NCBI GenBank assembly: GCA_029262955.1 | Contig: JAJCYL010000545.1 | Span: 1-14,310, forward strand | DNA from: Cytophagales bacterium | GTDB taxonomy: Bacteria; Bacteroidota; Bacteroidia; Cytophagales; Cyclobacteriaceae | DNA length: 14,310 nucleotides | Direction: 5' to 3' | In this document: piece by piece, positions 7,559 to 14,310 of the stretch | Layout: the number at the start of each line of letters is the position of its first letter | Position numbering within the stretch: the stretch's first letter is position 1 | The notes under the pieces: model-generated | Seen by the model: the letters and a program-made list of their open reading frames with translations, nothing else | What the model was told of the DNA's origin: nothing | Databases searched by the model: none | Translations under genes and position numbers: made by a program

Positions 7559-9070
7559 ATGGGCATTCGTTCTCTTCTTGGAAAGCCGTTTGCAGCTTAC
7601 ATTAATCGCTCCACAAAAAAATGGTCTGAAAACGCAGTTGCAGAGCAAAATCAGACCCTGAAACAGATAATAACTAAAGCTCAAAATACCCAATTCGGCA
7701 AGGACCATGGTTTTTCAGAGATTAAGGACTATAATGATTTCAAAAAAAGGGTTCCAATCAGGGATTACGAAGGGCTGAGTGATTACATAAAATTGATATT
7801 GGATGGCGGGGTTGGTGTCTTGTGGCCGGGCAAACCAGAATATTTTGCCAAAACTTCGGGAACAACCTCGGGAACCAAATACATTCCTATAACCAAAGAC
7901 TCCATACCTAACCATATCAACAGTGCCCGCAACGCCCTTTTCCAATACGTTCATGAAACAGGCAATTCAAAAGTGCTTGACGGCAAAATGATTTTTCTAT
8001 CAGGAAGTCCCGTTCTTGAAGAAAATGCCGGAATCAAAACCGGGAGACTCTCCGGTTTGGTAAATCATCATATCCCACAGTGGCTTAGGTCAAATCAATT
8101 GCCTTCATATACTACCAACTGCATTGAAGACTGGGAGCTGAAAGTGGATACGGTGGTCGATGAAACAATTAATGAGGACATGAGTCTCATCTCAGGCATC
8201 CCTCCATGGGTTCAAATGTATTTTGATAAACTCACTGAAAAGTCAGGAAAGAAAATCAAAGAGCTATTCCCCAATTTCTCATTGTTTATTTATGGGGGTG
8301 TAAACTTCGAGCCTTATCGAAGCAAACTGGAAGAAAGCATTGGGACAACAATAGATTCTATAGAAACCTACCCGGCTTCGGAAGGGTTTATCGCTTACCA
8401 GGACACTCAAACGGAAGAGGGTTTACTTATTCTCTTAAATAGTGGAATTTTTTTCGAATTCGTTCCGGCAGACGAATATTATAATGACAATCCTACCAGG
8501 CTATCAATCGGAGAAGTGGAACTTGGTATTAATTACGCTCTTATTATTAATTCCAATGCTGGTCTTTGGGGCTATTCAATTGGTGATACCGTAAAATTCG
8601 TATCCAAAGATCCCTATCGCTTGTTAGTGACCGGACGAATTAAGCATTTTATCTCCGCGTTTGGTGAACATGTGATTGGTGAAGAGGTAGAAAAGGCCAT
8701 GAGATTGACTTCCGAGGAGTTTCCTGAAGTAGAGTTAACTGAATTTACAGTAGCTCCCAATGTCAACCCCAAAGAAGGGTTACCTTTGCATGAGTGGTTC
8801 ATCGAATTTGCAATTCCTCCAACTGATCTGGAAAGGTTCACCAGTAAATTAAATGATAATCTACAGGCCTTGAATAGCTATTATGATGACTTAATTACAG
8901 GTAATGTCCTGCGGAATCTTGACATCATTTGCCTGAAAAAAAATGCATTCATTGACTACATGAAAACTAAGGGTAAACTCGGAGGTCAGAATAAAGTGCC
9001 TCGCCTGTCTAATGACAGAAACATAGTTACTGATTTAGTAGCCTATCAAATCATTTGCGATGAACGATAG
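7559..9070 (+). CDS. GH3-family acyl-adenylating / amido synthetase-like protein
   Basis: This belongs to the GH3 auxin-responsive promoter family, ANL-type enzymes that in plants adenylate an acyl acid and conjugate it to an amino acid. All adenylation motifs are present: YFAKTSGTTSGTKYIP at residues 95-110, TYPASEGF near 270-277, and GYSIGDTVKF near 338-347 followed by VTGRIKHFISAFGEHV. The enzyme is therefore probably active, but the bacterial substrate cannot be read from the sequence. It has 503 residues and no signal peptide or membrane segment. I chose ATG 7559 (MGIRSLLGKPFAAYI), which matches the usual bacterial N-terminus; TTG 7538 in the same frame is less likely. Its end overlaps dxr by 11 bp, so it is translationally linked with isoprenoid synthesis and RseP. 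Confidence 0.9.
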   Translation: MGIRSLLGKPFAAYINRSTKKWSENAVAEQNQTLKQIITKAQNTQFGKDHGFSEIKDYNDFKKRVPIRDYEGLSDYIKLILDGGVGVLWPGKPEYFAKTSGTTSGTKYIPITKDSIPNHINSARNALFQYVHETGNSKVLDGKMIFLSGSPVLEENAGIKTGRLSGLVNHHIPQWLRSNQLPSYTTNCIEDWELKVDTVVDETINEDMSLISGIPPWVQMYFDKLTEKSGKKIKELFPNFSLFIYGGVNFEPYRSKLEESIGTTIDSIETYPASEGFIAYQDTQTEEGLLILLNSGIFFEFVPADEYYNDNPTRLSIGEVELGINYALIINSNAGLWGYSIGDTVKFVSKDPYRLLVTGRIKHFISAFGEHVIGEEVEKAMRLTSEEFPEVELTEFTVAPNVNPKEGLPLHEWFIEFAIPPTDLERFTSKLNDNLQALNSYYDDLITGNVLRNLDIICLKKNAFIDYMKTKGKLGGQNKVPRLSNDRNIVTDLVAYQIICDER

Positions 9071-10223
9071 CACTAAAAAGCGCATAGCGATACTGGGATC
9101 GACTGGATCCATTGGCACACAAGCCCTGGATGTGATTGAAAAAAACCCTGAGCATTTTGAGGTGGAAGTACTCACCGCGATGAATAGTTATGAGCTCTTA
9201 ATTGAACAAGCCAAACGTTATCACCCTAATGTGGTTGTTATATTAAATGATGACCACTATGGCATTGTAAATGAGACACTTACACCATTGGATATAAAAG
9301 TCTATTCTGGAGAGCAGGCCTTAGCGGATGTGGTACAAATGGATACTATTGACATTGTCTTGACTGCCCTGGTGGGTTATGCCGGATTAAAGCCCACCAT
9401 CAAGGCTATTGAAAGCGGAAAAAATATTGCTTTAGCCAACAAAGAAACTCTTGTAGTTGCTGGTGAACTCATCACGAACCTGGCCAGAGAAAAAGGGATT
9501 AATATTTATCCTGTAGACTCTGAGCATTCGGCTATTTTCCAATGTCTGGTAGGTGAATTTCATAACCCTATTGAGAAAATAATTCTAACTGCTTCTGGTG
9601 GCCCATTCAGGGGTCGTGACAAAAAATTTCTTGAAAGTGTAAAAAAAGAGCAAGCCTTAAAACATCCCAATTGGGATATGGGCGCAAAAATTACCATCGA
9701 TTCGGCCTCCCTAATGAATAAAGGGCTTGAGGTCATCGAGGCTAAGTGGCTATTTGGGCTACGGATAGACCAGGTTGAGGTGGTAGTGCATCCACAATCA
9801 ATTATCCATTCCATGGTCCAGTTTGAAGACAGCTCCATTAAGGCGCAAATGGGGCTACCTGATATGAGGGTACCAATTCAATTTGCCTTATCATATCCTG
9901 ACCGATTGAAAGCAGATTTTCCAAGATTCAACTTTGTTGACTATCCGGAGTTAACATTTGAGAAACCTGATGTGGAAACTTTTCGTAACCTTGGGTTGGC
10001 TTTCGAAGCGCTTAACAATGGCGGCAATAGTCCTTGCGTACTAAATGCGGCCAATGAAGTGGCCGTATCAGAGTTTTTAAAAGATAAAGTAACCTTCCTG
10101 GGAATGTCGGAAGTGGTTGAATCTTGTCTGGCAAAAGTGCCTTTTATTTCAACCCCTAATCTGGAGGATTACGTTAATACCGATAAAGAAACAAGAATTA
10201 AAGCATTTGAGATAATTAACTAA
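9060..10223 (+). CDS. dxr: 1-deoxy-D-xylulose-5-phosphate reductoisomerase
   Basis: The enzyme catalyses the second step of the MEP pathway: DXP to 2-C-methyl-D-erythritol 4-phosphate with NADPH and a divalent metal, in the cytoplasm. It is the target of fosmidomycin. The N-terminal Rossmann fold has GSTGSIG at residues 13-19. NKETLV is at 127-132. Metal ligands are D153 and E155 in DSEHSAIFQ and E224 in NKGLEVIEA. The flexible-loop and substrate segments ASGGPF and HPQSIIHSMVQF are intact. The 387-residue length is normal. It starts inside the last codons of the GH3 gene, and its TAA stop shares a base with the rseP ATG (TAATG), so the three genes form one tightly coupled operon. Confidence 0.98.
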   Translation: MNDSTKKRIAILGSTGSIGTQALDVIEKNPEHFEVEVLTAMNSYELLIEQAKRYHPNVVVILNDDHYGIVNETLTPLDIKVYSGEQALADVVQMDTIDIVLTALVGYAGLKPTIKAIESGKNIALANKETLVVAGELITNLAREKGINIYPVDSEHSAIFQCLVGEFHNPIEKIILTASGGPFRGRDKKFLESVKKEQALKHPNWDMGAKITIDSASLMNKGLEVIEAKWLFGLRIDQVEVVVHPQSIIHSMVQFEDSSIKAQMGLPDMRVPIQFALSYPDRLKADFPRFNFVDYPELTFEKPDVETFRNLGLAFEALNNGGNSPCVLNAANEVAVSEFLKDKVTFLGMSEVVESCLAKVPFISTPNLEDYVNTDKETRIKAFEIIN

Positions 10224-11551
10224 TGGAAGGATTGATAATGACGGCCCAGTTACTACTGGGTTTATCTATTTTGGTAGGGCTTCACGAGTTAGGTCATTTA
10301 CTGGCAGCCAAGATGTTTGGCATGCGAGTGGAAAAATACTCGATTGGGTTTCCACCAAAAATCTGGGGGTTTCAGTATGGTGAAACAGAATACTCCATAG
10401 GGGCCATCCCGCTTGGCGGATTTGTAAAAATCTCAGGGATGATTGACGAGTCTTTAGACACTAAAAGTCTCTCTGAGGAGCCTGAACCCTGGGAATTTAG
10501 AGCCAAACCAGCCTGGCAAAGACTGGTGGTAATGATGGGTGGTATTGTCGTCAATGTCATCACCGGTGTGATTATCTATATTTCTCTTGCCTATTCAAAT
10601 GGCGAGTCATACTTGTCAAAAGAAGAATTCAACAAGCATGGGCTTGTTGCCTATGAATTGGCTGAGCAAATTGGCTTAAAAACCGGTGACCGGATTGCTC
10701 TAATTAATGGCAACGATTTTGATAAGTATGGTGACTTAAGAAGCCCGGAAGTTCTATTAGGGGATAGGAGCACCTATACGGTGGATAGAAATGGCGAGTT
10801 GTTTGAAATAGAAATACCTTCAGACTTTATAGATAGGATGACTCATCGAAATCAGGCGGTCCCATTTATCGACTATAGGTTTCCATTCACGGTGAATAGA
10901 GTCGCACCAGGTTCAGCGGCTGAAGAGGCTGGATTATTGGCGGGAGATGTATTTAAAAACATTGAAGGAACTCCCATCAACTATTTTGATGAGTTAAAAT
11001 CTATATTATCTGATAATGCCGGTAAAGAAATAAAGGCCATCGTCGATCGGAAAAGTGATGGCGGCTCAGGTGATGAAGTCTTATTAGAGATTGCTGTGTC
11101 AGATGATGGCAAAATTGGGTTCGAAACAAATCCGCTCATTAATTTCTCATCGAGAGAATTTACCGTAGGGGAATCGGTTGCGAGAGGAACAGAACAGGCT
11201 TTTACTGTCGTTTGGGTTAATATTAAAGCTTTTGGCAAAATGTTTCGAGGAGAGGTTGACCCTCGCAAATCCTTAGCTGGACCAATTGGAATTGCCCAAA
11301 TGTTTGGGGGTACCTGGAATTGGTTAAGATTCTGGACTTTGACTGGGCTACTTTCAATGGTCCTTGCATTCATGAACTTCCTGCCTATACCAGCTCTTGA
11401 TGGAGGTCATGTAATGTTTCTGACTTTTGAAATCGTTTCAGGAAGGAAACCTTCTGATAAGTTTCTTGAGGGTGCACAAAAAGTTGGGATGATACTTTTA
11501 CTTGGTCTAATGGTGTTTATAATATTCAATGATATTATCAAAATATTCTAA
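10223..11551 (+). CDS. rseP: RseP-type site-2 intramembrane zinc metalloprotease
   Basis: The protein cleaves membrane-spanning substrates within the bilayer, typically anti-sigma factors after a first cut, or leftover signal peptides. The zinc site HELGH is at residues 21-25 in the first membrane helix. The third ligand lies in NFLPIPALDGGH, with D393. A second helix at about 102-125 and a final helix at about 418-440 complete the membrane core. Two PDZ-like segments lie between them, around 135-170 (AEQIGLKTGDRIALING) and 222-265 (APGSAAEEAGLLAGDVF). The 442-residue length is normal. The start ATG 10223 shares one base with the dxr stop; a second in-frame ATG at 10238 is possible. Together with dxr this is a widespread gene pairing; the substrate here is unknown. 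Confidence 0.95.
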   Translation: MEGLIMTAQLLLGLSILVGLHELGHLLAAKMFGMRVEKYSIGFPPKIWGFQYGETEYSIGAIPLGGFVKISGMIDESLDTKSLSEEPEPWEFRAKPAWQRLVVMMGGIVVNVITGVIIYISLAYSNGESYLSKEEFNKHGLVAYELAEQIGLKTGDRIALINGNDFDKYGDLRSPEVLLGDRSTYTVDRNGELFEIEIPSDFIDRMTHRNQAVPFIDYRFPFTVNRVAPGSAAEEAGLLAGDVFKNIEGTPINYFDELKSILSDNAGKEIKAIVDRKSDGGSGDEVLLEIAVSDDGKIGFETNPLINFSSREFTVGESVARGTEQAFTVVWVNIKAFGKMFRGEVDPRKSLAGPIGIAQMFGGTWNWLRFWTLTGLLSMVLAFMNFLPIPALDGGHVMFLTFEIVSGRKPSDKFLEGAQKVGMILLLGLMVFIIFNDIIKIF

Positions 11552-11683
11552 AACCGTTCCCTATTTTGGAAGTGGGGCGTTAATTAGGAACAATTAATCA
11601 GTAAGAACTCAGTTTAAAAGAAAAATCTTCTAATCTAATGCAACCTTTGGGTAATTAAATGCGGTAGATAAGACGAGGAATAG

Positions 11684-11713
11684 TTTGATAATTGCGTTTA
11701 AAAATTATTTTTG
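11684..11713 (+). promoter_or_regulatory. Bacteroidota-type promoter for the small acidic gene
   Basis: TTTG at 11684-11687 and TATTTTTG at 11706-11713 are separated by 18 bp, matching the -33 TTTG / -7 TAnnTTTG form. Transcription would start near 11720, giving a leader of about 30 nt. It also shows that the gene is transcribed apart from rseP. Confidence 0.6.
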
Positions 11714-11750
11714 CACCCAATTTGAAAACACCTATTTAATAGTATAACAA

Positions 11751-11972
11751 ATGTATTGGACATTAGAACTTGCTTCTTACCTGGAAGATGCTCCCTGGCC
11801 AGCTACAAAAGACGAATTAATTGACTATTCAATTCGTTCTGGCGCCCCTTTGGAAGTAGTCGAAAATCTCCAGGAACTGGAAGATGATGGTCAGCCATAT
11901 GAAAATATTGAGGAAATATGGCCTGATTATCCTACCAAGGAGGATTTCTTCTTTAATGAAGATGAGTATTAG
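11751..11972 (+). CDS. Small acidic DUF2795-like protein, conserved in Bacteroidota
   Basis: This 73-residue protein of unknown function begins MYWTLELASYLEDAPWPATK. It has 21 Asp/Glu against only 3 Lys/Arg and ends in a strongly acidic tail (FFFNEDEY). The central part, including DELIDYSIRSGAPLEVVENL, looks like a small helical fold. I recognise it from memory as a highly conserved Bacteroidota protein of the DUF2795 type; no role is established that I know of. It is a monocistronic gene with its own promoter and a hairpin terminator 30 bp after its stop. No signal peptide or membrane segment is present. Its acidity might suggest a nucleic-acid mimic or an RNA polymerase or ribosome partner, but this is speculation. 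Confidence 0.88.
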   Translation: MYWTLELASYLEDAPWPATKDELIDYSIRSGAPLEVVENLQELEDDGQPYENIEEIWPDYPTKEDFFFNEDEY

Positions 11973-12001
11973 CGAAAAAGAATATACGCTGTAATTAAAT
12001 G

Positions 12002-12029
12002 ATCCGGGGCAGACGCTTCGGATTTTTTT
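12002..12029 (+). terminator. Intrinsic terminator after the small acidic gene
   Basis: ATCCGGGG (12002-12009) pairs with CTTCGGAT (12016-12023) as an 8-bp stem including two G-U pairs, with loop CAGACG, followed by seven T (12023-12029). It lies between the convergent small gene and ispD and overlaps the ispD stop by two bases, so it separates the two units. In the minus direction there is no U-tract of similar quality. Confidence 0.75.
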
Positions 12030-12696
12030 ATTTATTGTCCAGCAATGCTTCTGCAATCACCAAATCCTCGGACGTTGTAATTTTTATATTTCTATAACTA
12101 CCATCAATGAGGTTGATTTTTTGACCGGCTAATTCTGCCACAGACGCGTCATCTGTAAGTGATTCCTGATATTCTATCCGATAGGCCTCCTTTATGTCTG
12201 AAACTTTAAAGGTCTGTGGAGTCTGAATTGCTCTAAATGCCATTCTATCAACTGAATTACTTCGTTGCCCTTTGAGCTGACGAATACTGTCTTTTAACTC
12301 AACTGAAACTATCGCGTTTCCTTTTGTATTCGCTACTTCAAAACTGTTTTGGATAATCTCTTGTTCGATCAGGGGCCTAACTCCATCGTGAATAGCAACA
12401 GTACCTTCATCCCCGATAGAATCCAGTCCATTTTTCACCGAATGGAATCTCGTGGAACCGCCGCCAACCATACAATGTGGAACATCGAAATCATGCATTA
12501 ATGAGAGCTCAGTCCATTGGCTGAAATGAGAATGTGGCAAGACCAGTACAATCTCCATCTTGTGATCATACTGATAAAATGCCGTTATGGTATGCATCAA
12601 AATCGGTTGGCCCCCAATTTTTAGAAACTGCTTAGGTGTATCCGACCCCATTCGTCGACCAACACCTCCAGCAACAATTATTGCGTAATTTTTCAT
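12028..12696 (-). CDS. ispD: 2-C-methyl-D-erythritol 4-phosphate cytidylyltransferase
   Basis: The enzyme catalyses the third step of the MEP pathway: MEP plus CTP gives CDP-methylerythritol and pyrophosphate. The nucleotide-binding loop is at residues 8-23 (VAGGVGRRMG...PKQ), with R15 and K22 placed as the catalytic Arg/Lys of the family. HDGVRPLI holds the metal-binding region, DRMAFRAIQTPQTF the Arg that contacts MEP, and NIKITTSEDL the C-terminal Lys. The 222-residue length is normal for a single-function IspD, with no IspF fusion. It follows queA after a 34-bp gap on the same strand and is probably co-transcribed. It has no clear Shine-Dalgarno sequence. It supplies the enzyme after Dxr, whose gene lies on the opposite strand 1.8 kb away. 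Confidence 0.97.
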   Translation of the reverse strand: MKNYAIIVAGGVGRRMGSDTPKQFLKIGGQPILMHTITAFYQYDHKMEIVLVLPHSHFSQWTELSLMHDFDVPHCMVGGGSTRFHSVKNGLDSIGDEGTVAIHDGVRPLIEQEIIQNSFEVANTKGNAIVSVELKDSIRQLKGQRSNSVDRMAFRAIQTPQTFKVSDIKEAYRIEYQESLTDDASVAELAGQKINLIDGSYRNIKITTSEDLVIAEALLDNK

Positions 12697-12730
12697 AAGT
12701 GTAGCTTGTTAAACTACAGTATGGAAGCTA

Positions 12731-13777
12731 TTAAATAATTAGCATGGCGTCGCCGTAGCTGAACAATCTATACTTCTCCTTAATCGCAATTTGATATGCC
12801 TCTCTTACCAAATCATATCCACCAAAAGCGCAAGCCATCATCAGCAAAGTGCTTTCAGGCATATGAAAGTTGGTTATCAAAGCGTTACAAATTTTGAACT
12901 CATATTCGGGAAAAATAAATTTATCAGTCCAGCCTTGATTTTCCTTGAGTCTATTATTTGCTGAAACTGCAGATTCGAGAGACCGCATGACCGTAGTCCC
13001 AACGGAACAGATCTTCTTCTTGCTGTCCAAACGAGAGTTGACCATCTCAACAGTCTCCGGATACACTTTGAAGTTTTCCGAGTCCATTTTATGTTTGGTA
13101 AGGTCCTCCACATCAACAGGTCTGAAAGTTCCAAGGCCAATATGTAAGGTGATAGTACCCACATCTATACCTTTTAGCTCCAGCCTCTTCATTAATTGCT
13201 TGGTAAAGTGTAGTCCGGCGGTTGGAGCAGCCACCGCACCGATGTGCTTTGCAAAAATGGTCTGAAACCGCTCTCTATCTTCGGGCTCAGCCTTACGCTT
13301 GATGTATTTTGGGAGTGGTGTCTCTCCAAGTGTATCAATAAGGCCATCAAATTCATCGTCTGGTCCTTCATAGAGGAAACGGATGGTTCTGCCCCTTGAG
13401 GTGGTGTTATCAATTACTTCTGCTACTAACTCACCTTCACCAAAGTACAGTTTGTTGCCAACCCTTATTTTTCTTGCCGGGTCAACCAGCACATCCCACA
13501 AATGCATTTCACGATTCAGCTCACGCAGTAGAAATACTTCAATCTTAGCCCCAGTCTTCTCTTTATTGCCGTATAAACGAGCAGGAAAAACTTTCGTATC
13601 GTTAACAATAAAGAGGTCTCCCTCGTCGAAATAGTCAACAACGTCTTTAAAAACTTTATGCTCTATTTCTCCGGTATCCTTGTGAATAACCATGAGGCGT
13701 GATTCGTCTCTATTTTCTGCTGGATAAAGGGCTAATAAGCCAGGTGGGAGGTCAAATTTAAATTCTGATAACTTCAT
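12731..13777 (-). CDS. queA: S-adenosylmethionine:tRNA ribosyltransferase-isomerase
   Basis: QueA transfers and isomerises the ribosyl group of S-adenosylmethionine onto 7-aminomethyl-7-deazaguanine in tRNA, giving epoxyqueuosine at position 34 of GUN-anticodon tRNAs. Family blocks are all present: SEFKFDLPPGLLALYPAENRD at the N-terminus, FIVNDTKVFPARLYG (about residues 55-69), GETPLPKYIKR (about 150-160), AAPTAGLHFT (about 183-192), HIGLGTFRPV (about 213-222), and NFHMPESTLLMM near residue 305. The 348-residue length is normal. It is the first gene of a probable queA-ispD unit, with a consensus promoter about 50 bp upstream. The start ATG is the first in frame and matches the family N-terminus MKLSEFKF. 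Confidence 0.98.
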   Translation of the reverse strand: MKLSEFKFDLPPGLLALYPAENRDESRLMVIHKDTGEIEHKVFKDVVDYFDEGDLFIVNDTKVFPARLYGNKEKTGAKIEVFLLRELNREMHLWDVLVDPARKIRVGNKLYFGEGELVAEVIDNTTSRGRTIRFLYEGPDDEFDGLIDTLGETPLPKYIKRKAEPEDRERFQTIFAKHIGAVAAPTAGLHFTKQLMKRLELKGIDVGTITLHIGLGTFRPVDVEDLTKHKMDSENFKVYPETVEMVNSRLDSKKKICSVGTTVMRSLESAVSANNRLKENQGWTDKFIFPEYEFKICNALITNFHMPESTLLMMACAFGGYDLVREAYQIAIKEKYRLFSYGDAMLII

Positions 13778-13827
13778 GTTTAATATTACGGTATTAAATG
13801 AATGATTAGGAGTGGTAAAAAGAGGCG

Positions 13828-13856
13828 CAAAGATAAATAATTTGAGGAACTAGCAA
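13828..13856 (-). promoter_or_regulatory. Bacteroidota-type promoter for queA-ispD
   Basis: Read on the minus strand: TTG (13856-13854), 18 bp, then TATCTTTG (13835-13828), matching -33 TTG / -7 TAnnTTTG. The -7 element lies 50 bp before the queA ATG. The 18-bp spacing equals that of the promoter at 11684. Confidence 0.5.
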
Positions 13857-13924
13857 GAGTTAACATTTAATTTAGTTAATGAGGCGAACCTTGTAGGTTC
13901 AAACGCAAACTGACATTGATTAGG

Positions 13925-13932
13925 TAATTTTG
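13925..13932 (+). promoter_or_regulatory. -7-like element directly before the ABC permease gene
   Basis: TAATTTTG fits TAnnTTTG and ends only 7 bp before the ATG at 13940, so a transcript from it would be leaderless or nearly so. No -33 TTG lies 18-20 bp upstream, so it is tentative. Confidence 0.33.
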
Positions 13933-13939
13933 TATTTAA

Positions 13940-14310
13940 ATGAACAAGTGGATCAAATTCATTAGACAAATCTGGGAAAGTTTCGATTTTGCGTGGACTG
14001 CACTTCGTAATAATTTGCTCCGAACGACACTTTCATTATTAGGTGTTACGATTGGGATCTTTGCCATTATTGCGGTCTTCACAGTGGTTGATTCTTTGGA
14101 AAGAAATATTAAGGACAGTCTGGCCTTTTTAGGCTCTGACAACATCAATGTCGATAAATGGCCCTACGGACTTGGAGGTCCGTACCCCTGGTGGAAGTAC
14201 ATTAAACGCCCTAACCCAGATTATGACGAGTTTGAATTTTTGGAGGAGAATGTGAAGAATATGACAGGTATTACCATCGTCTCTGTCAGAAATAACGTGC
14301 CCCTCAAAAG
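13940..14310 (+). CDS. MacB/FtsX-type ABC transporter permease, N-terminal part (partial, 3' end missing)
   Basis: An open frame starts at ATG 13940 and runs off the window after 123 codons. The sequence MNKWIKFIRQIWESFDFAWTALRNN is followed by LLRTTLSLLGVTIGIFAIIAVFTVVDSL, a cytoplasmic amphipathic start and then one long membrane helix (about residues 29-55). This is the standard opening of MacB-like permeases: a conserved NxLRTxLxxLGVxIG region, then a periplasmic domain (LAFLGSDNINVDKW and onward). Such permeases work with a separate ATPase in export of lipoproteins, peptides or drugs, or in envelope mechanotransmission. The second half and any ATPase gene are outside the window, so the substrate cannot be named. 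It is divergent from queA, with 162 bp between. Confidence 0.85.
   Translation, partial: MNKWIKFIRQIWESFDFAWTALRNNLLRTTLSLLGVTIGIFAIIAVFTVVDSLERNIKDSLAFLGSDNINVDKWPYGLGGPYPWWKYIKRPNPDYDEFEFLEENVKNMTGITIVSVRNNVPLK

Noticed and set aside
10981..11373. 130-codon open frame antisense to rseP
   Set aside because: It lies wholly inside a well-supported conserved gene and its sequence looks like a shadow translation with no domain.
11552..11683. Possible terminator or small RNA after rseP
   Set aside because: Only short scattered complementarity (for example GTTCC with GGAAC across a large loop) and no U-tract; nothing convincing.
12697..12730. Small TGTAG / CTACA stem in the queA-ispD gap as terminator or regulatory element
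   Set aside because: Only 5-bp arms, no T-run, and the 34-bp gap between same-strand genes is typical of an operon spacer.
12945..13265. 106-codon open frame antisense to queA
   Set aside because: It lies entirely within queA, whose family motifs are continuous across this stretch; no start signal or domain supports it.

Overview
The window looks like a chromosomal housekeeping region of a Bacteroidota bacterium, most likely Cytophagales or a close relative. I infer this from the protein sequences (DnaA, the short MutA, the DUF2795-like acidic protein, the bacterial GH3-family protein), the AT-rich spacers, the weak or absent Shine-Dalgarno sequences, and several matches to the Bacteroidota promoter form (-33 TTG/TTTG, -7 TAnnTTTG). 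No mobile element, CRISPR array, tRNA or rRNA is visible.

Layout. (1) 1-249: the 3' end of a ClC-type chloride channel gene with a C-terminal CBS domain. (2) 250-797: a 548-bp gene-free, AT-rich stretch with three perfect DnaA boxes, the best candidate for the chromosomal origin (oriC). (3) 798-4219 (-): mutA-mutB, the two subunits of methylmalonyl-CoA mutase, overlapping by 4 bp; MutA is the short form without a B12 domain. (4) 4506-5909 (+): dnaA, divergent from mutA, with two 7-bp inverted repeats upstream. (5) 5918-7366 (-): a membrane-anchored HtrA/Deg serine protease, convergent with dnaA. (6) 7559-11551 (+): a tightly packed GH3-dxr-rseP operon with overlapping genes. (7) 11684-12029: a single small acidic DUF2795-like gene with its own consensus promoter and a clear hairpin terminator. 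(8) 12028-13777 (-): queA-ispD, with a consensus promoter upstream of queA. (9) 13940-14310 (+): the 5' end of a MacB/FtsX-type ABC transporter permease, cut by the window edge.

Functional links. DnaA and the DnaA-box cluster form an initiation neighbourhood, though mutAB lies between them. dxr and ispD encode the second and third steps of the MEP isoprenoid pathway, in two different operons 1.8 kb apart. HtrA and RseP are the two protease types that act in sequence in regulated intramembrane proteolysis in other bacteria, but no sigma or anti-sigma gene is present here. I do not see a clearly new multi-gene system. The observations most worth following are the origin architecture, the regulatory palindromes, and the unexplained GH3-family enzyme fused by overlap into the dxr-rseP operon.
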